DNA from: Bradyrhizobium iriomotense
GTDB lineage: Bacteria > Pseudomonadota > Alphaproteobacteria > Rhizobiales > Xanthobacteraceae
Assembly (NCBI RefSeq): GCF_018129405.1
Contig: NZ_JAFCLP010000008.1
Location: forward strand, 62,001 to 126,000
Direction: 5' to 3'
DNA: 64,000 nucleotides
Position 1 is the first letter of the stretch. Every line of letters starts with the position of its first letter. The notes below the pieces were generated by a model. The model searched no databases. It was not told where the DNA came from and saw only the letters and a program-made list of their open reading frames with translations. Made by a program: the position numbers and the translations under genes. Positions 26,103-33,032 of this stretch are shown here, piece by piece.

Positions 26103-26816
26103 ATGTCCAAGAGCCAGCGACTGTTCGTCCTCATGCAAATCCTGCGGCGGCACCGTCATCCGGTGTCGGGCAGCAATCTTGCTACCGAGGCGGGCGTCTC
26201 GCTACGCACGATCTATCGCGACATCGCCGACTTGCAGGCACTCGGCGCGCAGATCGAGGGCGAGCCGGGCTTTGGTTATGTCCTGCAGCCCGGCTTTCTC
26301 CTGCCCCCGCTGATGTTCTCCGAGCAGGAAATCCAGGCGCTGGCACTCGGTGCCCAATGGGTATCCCGCCAGACCGATGAAGAGTTCGCGCTGGCAGCGC
26401 GTAATGCGCTCGCGAAAATCGGCGCCGTGCTCCCGTCGGAGCTGCGACACAAGGTCGACGACAATGCCTTTCATGTCGGGCGCAGGCCGAAGCAGCTTGA
26501 GGCCGTCGATCTCCGCATTGTGCGCCAGGCCATGCGCGACCAGCACAAGCTTTCCATCGTGTATCGCGATCCGAAAGGCGCGAAGACCACCCGGACGATC
26601 TGGCCGATTGGCGTCGCCTTTTTCGACTCCCGGCGCGTCCTGGCCGGCTGGTGCGAAATGAGGAAGGACTTTCGCTCCTTCCGGGCGGATCGGATCGAAA
26701 AGCTCCGGCTCAAGAGCGAACGCTATCCCGGCCGCCGGCGCGACCTCGTCAAGCAATGGCGGGCGCAAGTTGACGCAGATCGCCGTAAGGCACTCCTTGA
26801 ACGGCTTGAAGGATAG
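26103..26816 (+). CDS. YafY-type HTH/WYL-domain transcriptional regulator
   Basis: The 237-residue protein has an N-terminal helix-turn-helix (LFVLMQILRRHRHPVSGSNL, then AGVSLRTIYRDIADLQALGA) of the DeoR/HTH_11 type. A WYL domain at about residues 135-220 includes KLSIVYRDPKG and FFDSRRVLAGWCEMRKDFRSFRADRI, whose Arg-x-Phe-Arg portion is the usual ligand or nucleic-acid contact. WYL regulators respond to nucleotides or small ligands; many control neighbouring genes. A palindromic repeat lies immediately downstream. A target could be the adjacent SnoaL-like or hydrolase gene; this is inference. Confidence 0.88.
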   Translation: MSKSQRLFVLMQILRRHRHPVSGSNLATEAGVSLRTIYRDIADLQALGAQIEGEPGFGYVLQPGFLLPPLMFSEQEIQALALGAQWVSRQTDEEFALAARNALAKIGAVLPSELRHKVDDNAFHVGRRPKQLEAVDLRIVRQAMRDQHKLSIVYRDPKGAKTTRTIWPIGVAFFDSRRVLAGWCEMRKDFRSFRADRIEKLRLKSERYPGRRRDLVKQWRAQVDADRRKALLERLEG

Positions 26817-26821
26817 CGCGA

Positions 26822-26938
26822 AGCTCGTAGGATGGGTTGAGCTCTTGCGAAACCCATCGCCCAAGCGAGCGTAGCTCGATCCTACATGTGAGGATAAGGT
26901 TTGATGGGTTTCGCTCCGCTCTACCCATCCTACGGGCT
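26822..26938. repeat. Dispersed palindromic repeat, copy 2
   Basis: The left end AGCTCGTAGGATGGGTTGAG continues CTCTTGCGAAACCCATC; the right end GATGGGTTTCGCTCCGCTCT continues ACCCATCCTACGGGCT. The ends are inverted repeats (AGC-CGTAGGATGGGT / ACCCATCCTACG-GCT), with inner GCGAAACCCATC / GATGGGTTTCGC arms. Nearly identical to the copy at 27900. Confidence 0.85.
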
Positions 26939-27090
26939 GGAAATACCGGCCTCGGCAATTGTCCTCGAAGACCGCCTCCACACCCAAGTGCGACATTGGC
27001 GTTGGCCGTCATTTTCCCTAGGATGAGCCTGCACGATCAGGCACGTGCATTTTTTCAAGTATCAATCATTCAATCCAGCGGAGTTATTTC

Positions 27091-27885
27091 ATGATCCGTT
27101 CAAGCATCACGCGTCGCAGACTCCTTGGCGCTGCGGCAGGCTCGGCCTCTGCATTGGCCTCAAGCGCATTCATCGATCCGGCCCGCGCGCAATCGGCCCA
27201 GAGAGCCTATGTGCTCGTTCCCGGAGCCTATTACGGCGCCTGGTCCTGGCATCGCGTCACGGAACGCCTGCAAAGGCAGGGGCATCGCGTGTATGCGCTG
27301 ACGCTGACCGGATTGGCGGAACGCTCGCACCTTCTGAACAAGGACATCACCCTCGACACGCACATTGCCGACATCGCCAATCTCGTCGAATGGGAGGACC
27401 TGACGGACATCTGCCTCGTTGCCCATTCCTATGGTGGCTGTCCGGCATCTGGCGCGCTCGAGCGCATCGGAAGCCGGGTGTCGTCCATCGTCTGGGTTGA
27501 TGCCATCAAGCCCGCGGACGGCCAGTCGCTTCGAGACCTGGTCCCCTTCCCGATCGAAGAGGGGGCGATCAGCCGTCCGGCTCCCAAAGCGCTTCCTCCG
27601 ACTGCATTCAACGACCCGAAGGATGTTGCCTGGGTGTTGTCGAAGGTCACTCCGCACCCCGTCGGCACTTTCCTGCAGCCGGTCAAGCTCTCGGGAGCGC
27701 GCGAAAAGGTGGCCAAGAAGACCTACATCCGCCTACCGAAATTCCAGCTGGCTGCCATGGACAAGGCGGCGGCGGAGTGCAGGGCGGACAGCTCCTGGAC
27801 GGTCCTCGAAAACACGACGTCCGGCCACTCGGTCATGATTGCCGAGCCGGATTGGTTGACGGACGTGTTGACCAAAGCCGCGTGA
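27091..27885 (+). CDS. Exported alpha/beta hydrolase
   Basis: Residues 7-17 (TRRRLLGAAAG) form a twin-arginine-like signal followed by a hydrophobic stretch and cleavage near PARA-QS, so the enzyme should be exported. The nucleophile is Ser113 in VAHSYGG, the His is about residue 246 in SGHSVM, and VDAIKPAD may supply the acid. The start VLVPGAYYGAWSWHRV with HRVYALTLTGLAERSH is typical of the salicylate/methyl-ester hydrolase (MES/HNL-like) branch. The substrate is unknown, probably an ester. It is flanked on both sides by copies of the same palindromic repeat (26822 and 27900). Confidence 0.88.
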   Translation: MIRSSITRRRLLGAAAGSASALASSAFIDPARAQSAQRAYVLVPGAYYGAWSWHRVTERLQRQGHRVYALTLTGLAERSHLLNKDITLDTHIADIANLVEWEDLTDICLVAHSYGGCPASGALERIGSRVSSIVWVDAIKPADGQSLRDLVPFPIEEGAISRPAPKALPPTAFNDPKDVAWVLSKVTPHPVGTFLQPVKLSGAREKVAKKTYIRLPKFQLAAMDKAAAECRADSSWTVLENTTSGHSVMIAEPDWLTDVLTKAA

Positions 27886-27899
27886 GATCGATCTGATCA

Positions 27900-28030
27900 A
27901 GCTCGTAGGATGGGTTGAGCTCTTGCGAAACCCATCACCCTGCCGGGCGAACTTTCACTTCTCGTCAGCTCGACCCGATTGTGGGGATGAGTTTGATGGG
28001 TTTCGCTTCGCTCTACCCATCCTACGAGCT
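27900..28030. repeat. Dispersed palindromic repeat, copy 3
   Basis: The left end AGCTCGTAGGATGGGTTGAG and the right end CTACCCATCCTACGAGCT are near-perfect inverted repeats (AGCTCGTAGGATGGGT against ACCCATCCTACGAGCT, all 16 bases paired). Inner arms GCGAAACCCATC and GATGGGTTTCGC match copy 2; the centre differs. This is the best preserved copy. Confidence 0.88.
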
Positions 28031-28076
28031 GACCGGCGGAAGCGTGCCCACTAGCTTGTGTGCCGTCGGAAAGAGC

Positions 28077-28113
28077 GGTGGGCACGGCGCTCCGCGCCTT
28101 TGCCCACGCTACG
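28077..28113. repeat. Short GTGGGCA palindrome
   Basis: GGTGGGCACGGCGCTCCGCG followed by CCTTTGCCCACGCTACG is an inverted repeat around GGCGCTCCGCGCC. A longer relative with the same GTGGGCACGGCGC and GCGCCTTTGCCCACCCTACG ends lies at 50057-50142. Confidence 0.65.
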
Positions 28114-28130
28114 AAAGCCGTGCTCGCGTT

Positions 28131-28544
28131 CTACGTCTTCTTCTTCGCCTGGACGTACCGCGCAAAATTGTCGAGGATCGCCTGCCAGCCGCCTTGCTGC
28201 TGCTCGACCGAGTGCGTCGGTTCGCTGTCGAAGACGACGCGGACGACAATGCCGTTCGGACCGGGGTCGAACTCGACTTCGGCCTTTCGATCGCCGAACG
28301 CATATTCGATCCGCTTGTGTTCGACGATTTTCGTGTAGGTGCCGGCGAAGTCAAAGCCCATGCTGCCGTCCTTGGCCTCCATGCGCGAGGAGAAGGCGCC
28401 GCCGTCCCGCAGGTCGACCGTCGCCCTGGTCGTATGCCAGTCGTCGGACGCGGCGTTCCACTTCACGATATCGGCAGGCGTCGTATAGGCACGCCAGACC
28501 TGATCGATGGGGGCGGCGACGCTGGTTTCGACGGTGATCCTCAT
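28131..28544 (-). CDS. SRPBCC/AHSA1-type protein
   Basis: From the ATG at 28544 (GGAG eight bases upstream) the protein has 137 residues. It opens with the family signature MRITVETSVAAPIDQVWRAY, followed by WNAASDDWHTTRATVDLRDGG, and ends with a helix including QQGGWQAILDNFARYV. This is the START-like AHSA1 fold, a hydrophobic-cavity domain used for ligand binding or as a stress co-factor. No catalytic residues are visible. The function is open. It is a single gene between repeats and the secreted TPR gene on the same strand. Confidence 0.85.
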   Translation of the reverse strand: MRITVETSVAAPIDQVWRAYTTPADIVKWNAASDDWHTTRATVDLRDGGAFSSRMEAKDGSMGFDFAGTYTKIVEHKRIEYAFGDRKAEVEFDPGPNGIVVRVVFDSEPTHSVEQQQGGWQAILDNFARYVQAKKKT

Positions 28545-28744
28545 GGGTATTGCTCCAGTTGCGACTTTGACGGCTCGAATCGACGACATCACGTCACGTA
28601 TGCCGGGTCCATCTCCGGCACGTCCGCGACGTGTCCACCCAAGGACGATCGAGACCGGTCCATGCCGACATGGTCCGGCCGTCAATGCGCAAAAAAAGTT
28701 GGAAAAGTGTCGTCAGCATGTCTGCTGGCCACCCGCTGGCGACG

Positions 28745-29707
28745 TCAGATCGGCCTTGTCTTCCCCCGGATGGCCATCGACCGTTTCAGGACCTGCTGGG
28801 CATCGGCATAGCGGCCTTGATCCTTGTAGAGACCGGCGAGGTTCTCCAGGACACCGGCGAGATCCGGATGGTTGGGACCGAGGGTTTTCTCGAAAGTGAC
28901 CGCCGACCGCTTGAACAGCCGCTCGGCTTCGGCATTACGCCCCTGGCGCGCATAGAGCGCAGCCAGATTGTTCAGCGCCTGCGCGATGTCGGGATGATCA
29001 GGCCCGAACGCCTTCTCGGTCACCACCATCGACCGCTTCAGCAGCCGCTCGGCATCGGCATAGCGATGCCGATTGATGTAAGCATCGGCCAAATTGTTCA
29101 TCAGCACCGTGGCTTCGGGATCGTCGGGGCCGAGCGCTTTCTGGAGCACGGCCAGTCCCCGCTTGAACAGCGGCTCGGCCTGATCGTATCGGCCCTGGCT
29201 GCTATAGACGGCGCCGAGATTGCTCAGCGGCAACACGATCGACGGATCGTCGGCGCCGAGCACTTTTTCGTCGATGGCGATCGATCGCTTCAGCAGCGGC
29301 TCTGCTTCCGCGTAGCGCCCTTCCGCGCGATAGAGATCGCCCAGATTGTTCAGCACCATTGCGACTTCCGCATGATCCGGACCGAGCGTCTTTTCCCGGA
29401 TGGCCAGCGCGCGCTTGTACAGCGGCTCGGCAACGGCGTATTGGCCGAGATTGTAATGGATCGTGCCGAGGTCGTTCAGCGGCATCGCGACGCCCGCGTC
29501 ATCAGGGCCAAACTCCTTCTCGCGAAGGGCCAGGGACTTCTGGGCCAGTGGCAGCGCTTCCATGTACTTCCCGGCCCGATAAAGCTCCTTCATCTGCCGC
29601 GTGAGCGTGCCCGCCTCATCCTCTTTGGCATAGGATGGCGCGCCGAACGACAGGCTCAAGGCAAGCGTGGCGACTGCAACACGGATCGATGCTTTCAGGG
29701 CCTTCAT
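28745..29707 (-). CDS. Secreted kinesin-light-chain-type TPR protein
   Basis: The 320-residue protein has a signal peptide (MKALKASIRVAVATLALSLS to SYA) and then about seven 42-residue TPRs of the kinesin-light-chain subtype (LNNLGDLYRAEGRYAEAEPLLKRS, LSNLGAVYSSQGRYDQAEPLF and so on, each piece repeating LNNLA-Y--QGR-AEAE). It closely resembles the repeat half of the TPR-CHAT protein at 10652-13243 but ends after the repeats, with no catalytic domain. TPRs bind other proteins, so a periplasmic scaffold or adaptor role is reasonable but unproven. Confidence 0.85.
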   Translation of the reverse strand: MKALKASIRVAVATLALSLSFGAPSYAKEDEAGTLTRQMKELYRAGKYMEALPLAQKSLALREKEFGPDDAGVAMPLNDLGTIHYNLGQYAVAEPLYKRALAIREKTLGPDHAEVAMVLNNLGDLYRAEGRYAEAEPLLKRSIAIDEKVLGADDPSIVLPLSNLGAVYSSQGRYDQAEPLFKRGLAVLQKALGPDDPEATVLMNNLADAYINRHRYADAERLLKRSMVVTEKAFGPDHPDIAQALNNLAALYARQGRNAEAERLFKRSAVTFEKTLGPNHPDLAGVLENLAGLYKDQGRYADAQQVLKRSMAIRGKTRPI

Positions 29708-29886
29708 CGCGCCTTCCCTCGTCGCTGATAGCAGGGACCTACGCGCCGTTGGTGCTCCCGGAGGCCGGACAGGTTCAATACGGGCCGCGACGCGACGGCC
29801 TAGCCGCGAAGTCCCGGCCAGGAGGACGAGCGCGATCGACCGCGCGACAGCGCGGCCGTAAGCCGTCGGCGGGCGTCATCAGATCA

Positions 29887-31188
29887 TCATTGCCCGAGCT
29901 GTTGCAGCACGGCGGACCACAACGCCAGCGGCTCTCTGAGGGCTCCCGGCTCGGACGGCTTCTGGCGAACGGCCGTGTGCACCATGACGAGCTTCGAGGC
30001 TGGATCGACCAGGATGACCTGACCGCGGATGCCGAGCAGCGCAAATCTGCGCTGCTCGCCGGGGAGGAGCCACACCTGATAGCCGTAGCCGAAATAGGGT
30101 GTGGCCACGCGGGGAGCGAGATGGCCATCGCTTGGTCTGACGGTCGTGGCATCCAGCAGCCACTGCCGGGGGATCAATTGACGGCCCTCCCAGGCGCCGT
30201 CGTGTGCGAGCAGCCGGCCCAGGCGCGCATAGTCGCGCAAGGTTGCGTTGAAGCAGCAAAAGGCAATCTCCTGCCCGCTGCCGTCTATCGCCCATGAGGC
30301 ATCCGCTTCGGTGCCGATGGCGTCCCAGATCCGGTCATGGAGATAGTCGGCAACCGGGGTCCCCGTTGCGGCGCGCAGGACCAGACCCAGGATCTCGGTT
30401 TCGACGCTCGCATAGTGCCATCGGGTCCCCGGCGGTGCGGTTCTTGTATTGAACTGCGCGACGACGGCGGCGGGATCTTTTGCCTCTCCACCGAACAAGG
30501 CTCGTCCAAGCCGGGCGATGTCATCGTTCCCGTCATAGACTTCCGAAAACTCGACGCCCGACGACATGTTCAACAGGGCGCGGATGGATGTGTTGCCGTA
30601 TTCAGTTCCTGCAAGGCCGGGGACGTAGGTCGAGACGAGGTCGTCGATCGACTTGATCCGTCCCTCCGAGACCGCGATCCCGACCAGCATGGCCACCAGC
30701 GTCTTGGCCATGGACTGCGAGAGAAAGCGGTCGTGGTCGGTCCGCGAATATTGATAGTGCTCGTAGAGGATGGTGTCGTCCCTGGCGATCAGGAGTCCGG
30801 TCACCGGGTTGCGTTTGAGGTAATCCGCGATGCTCAGCCGTTCCGTGCCGAAACTGTAGGCGATCGATGGCTCCGGCGCGCGTTTGAACTGCCAGGGCGC
30901 CGTCGCGCGAGCGATCGGGCGCGAGGGATAGATCTCGTCGAAATGGCTGTAGACTCCGACGAGCTTGTCGAGCGGGGTGGCGGTCCCCCGCGTGCCGAGC
31001 GGATAGCCGGCAGCCGCGCCGTAGAGCTCGGCATCGGGCCCGCTCTCCGAAAAGACCGGCCCCGGCTCGCGGGGAGAGCTTCGGACGTCCTGCGCGCGTG
31101 CCAAGGGCGCCCAGAGCGCGGAGGCGAGAAGGATGGCCAAGAAAAGCCCGCGGCAACTGCGCGGCCTGCAGAGCGCTCCCCAGTGCAT
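29887..31188 (-). CDS. Exported serine hydrolase, class C beta-lactamase / NylB-like
   Basis: The ATG at 31188 follows AGGAGG and gives 433 residues with a signal peptide ending PLARA-QD. The SxxK motif is Ser159-Met-Ala-Lys162 (SQSMAKT) and the second-motif Tyr is Tyr259 in WHYASVET; a GIRGQ near the C-terminus takes the place of the KTG strand. SMAK with a YAS-type second motif resembles 6-aminohexanoate-dimer hydrolase (NylB) and related esterases more than true beta-lactamases. It probably hydrolyses an ester or amide in the periplasm. Upstream frame to 31251 lacks a ribosome-binding site. It is a single gene. Confidence 0.85.
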   Translation of the reverse strand: MHWGALCRPRSCRGLFLAILLASALWAPLARAQDVRSSPREPGPVFSESGPDAELYGAAAGYPLGTRGTATPLDKLVGVYSHFDEIYPSRPIARATAPWQFKRAPEPSIAYSFGTERLSIADYLKRNPVTGLLIARDDTILYEHYQYSRTDHDRFLSQSMAKTLVAMLVGIAVSEGRIKSIDDLVSTYVPGLAGTEYGNTSIRALLNMSSGVEFSEVYDGNDDIARLGRALFGGEAKDPAAVVAQFNTRTAPPGTRWHYASVETEILGLVLRAATGTPVADYLHDRIWDAIGTEADASWAIDGSGQEIAFCCFNATLRDYARLGRLLAHDGAWEGRQLIPRQWLLDATTVRPSDGHLAPRVATPYFGYGYQVWLLPGEQRRFALLGIRGQVILVDPASKLVMVHTAVRQKPSEPGALREPLALWSAVLQQLGQ

Positions 31189-31392
31189 TGGACTTGCCTC
31201 CTCGCACGTTCTGGCGTGTGCGTGCATTGATGAGAGGCATGCTATCACCAAGGGTGGGCAGTGTCAGCATGTGCCACATAGCCTCGAATATCAATGCACG
31301 TCCTGCCGTCGGCTCTTTGGGTAACCCGCCCGTGGTCATAGTCAAACCTGATCGACGCGAATGACAGGAAGCGACCATGCAGAGCGCGACGC

Positions 31393-32805
31393 TTACAGCT
31401 TTCGTTGCCGCGCGTTCCAGTGCCTTTCAAGATTGACGATCAGCTGATCGCTAAGATGCAGGAAAGCCTGCTCGAAGGTGTAGGTCGTCAGATACTTGCG
31501 TAATGCTTCTAGCGGCTCGGTTTGCTGCCGGATGGCCTTCCGATTTGCACCAGGGCTCACCATTCCCGATCCAATGGCGCGCTCGATGCAGCGTGAGACA
31601 GCCAAATCCATCTCCTCGGACGGCACGACTTCGTTAGCGAGCAGTCGGCCCTCGGGCGTGTCGGCGTAGAACATACGATCGAACAAAATCGCCTCCCGCG
31701 CCAACCGTTCACCGACAAAGCGCGGCAGCCGCAGGTTCGCGGCGCCGGGCAAGAAACCTTCCTTGCGCGCGGGCAGATTGAAGTAGGAGCCCGCCTCAGC
31801 GATCACGTAGTCGACGACGAGCAGGAGCTGGCAGCCGCCGCCGATTGCGAATTTGTCGACGGCGGCAATCCACAATTTCTCCCAGGTGCGCTCAGGCTCC
31901 TCAATCGGCGCATCAAGGCGATCGGGTTCATTCTCGATCAACACGCCGCGGTAGAGCTTGTTGTGCAGCCCCATGCTTCGCAACAGGAAAGACAGATAGC
32001 TCTGTTTGCCCTGGTAGATCCGCGTCAAGTTGATCCCCGATGAAAACACGCGTTGGCCTTGGTACTTCGGATGATCGACTGGGCTGCCACGCAGCACTCC
32101 GATCTTGACTTCCGGATGCAGCAACGCCAGGTCCGTCGCGATCTCCAGCGGACCAACCACCGTGTCATCCTCGGAATTGAGGTATCGTTCGTTGTGAATG
32201 GTCACATGGCCCGCTTCGCCTTGCACCTTTACACGTGCGGTGCCCAAATCGACGTAGCCAGTGGCGACAAATTCGGGCAGAAGCGCCAGCGATTCAGCCC
32301 GGGGGCGCAACATCGAACGCATCAAGTGATGCCCTGTCTGGACATTGGCCATGATTTGGCTGACGAACAGACCCTGATGAATCTCGAGGCCATCCTTGTC
32401 AGCCTGCATGCGATCGCTCTCGGCAGCCAACTCGGCCTGAGTAGGTAAAATATCCGGCCAGCGTGCCGCAGCTTCCCAAAGGAGCGCATCCACGCGAAGG
32501 GATCGCGTGCCCTCGCGCGTGAGGTCGCCGTACGCCGACACGGCGTGACATCGGAAAAATCGCCACGCAGCGTCGGCAGTCAGATGGACAATGGCTTCGC
32601 CGGCTTTCTTTTGCGCCGGCGTCCGCTGCGATCGCAGCGGCAGTCGCGCGAGCAACGAACGGCCAGCCAGTATCGCAGCACGCAAATCTGCCTCTGCGAC
32701 GGTTGCGACTGCGCGGTCGCGAATTGCCAGAAATGAGTCAGTCTCGGCGCTCGGCAGCGCGGCGGTGAGCACCGGTGAATGCTGTTCACGAGGCATTGAA
32801 AGCAT
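31393..32805 (-). CDS. DpgC-like enoyl-CoA hydratase/isomerase superfamily protein
   Basis: This is a 470-residue crotonase-superfamily protein (from the ATG at 32805; alternatives at 32796 and 32880). It has a helical N-terminal region of about 170 residues and then the crotonase core with FSSGINLTRIYQGK and KFAIGGGCQLLLVVDYVIAE (oxyanion loops) and LPARKEGFLPGAANLRLP. The long helical N-terminus together with these loops is how I recall DpgC, the cofactor-free dioxygenase converting 3,5-dihydroxyphenylacetyl-CoA to 3,5-dihydroxyphenylglyoxylate in glycopeptide-antibiotic pathways. No DpgA-type polyketide synthase, DpgB or DpgD is next to it, so the substrate here may differ. Confidence 0.72.
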   Translation of the reverse strand: MLSMPREQHSPVLTAALPSAETDSFLAIRDRAVATVAEADLRAAILAGRSLLARLPLRSQRTPAQKKAGEAIVHLTADAAWRFFRCHAVSAYGDLTREGTRSLRVDALLWEAAARWPDILPTQAELAAESDRMQADKDGLEIHQGLFVSQIMANVQTGHHLMRSMLRPRAESLALLPEFVATGYVDLGTARVKVQGEAGHVTIHNERYLNSEDDTVVGPLEIATDLALLHPEVKIGVLRGSPVDHPKYQGQRVFSSGINLTRIYQGKQSYLSFLLRSMGLHNKLYRGVLIENEPDRLDAPIEEPERTWEKLWIAAVDKFAIGGGCQLLLVVDYVIAEAGSYFNLPARKEGFLPGAANLRLPRFVGERLAREAILFDRMFYADTPEGRLLANEVVPSEEMDLAVSRCIERAIGSGMVSPGANRKAIRQQTEPLEALRKYLTTYTFEQAFLHLSDQLIVNLERHWNARQRKL

Positions 32806-33032
32806 TGGACACCCCGAAGCAAGGCGGAGGTGGAGCAAAGGACACGTTACAGAAATGAGATATCGGCAGCAAAGTGCCAAATGCTATTGACGAGCAGTTG
32901 GCGTGTCTTGCAAGTGTAACATACCGACATACCGCGTCCATGAGCTGGCGACCGCTTTCTCATCCAAAGCACACGCCGGCCGATGGCGCGGCCCGGTTTT
33001 GGATTTCGCCAGGTAGAGGGGCAACCGCGGTC

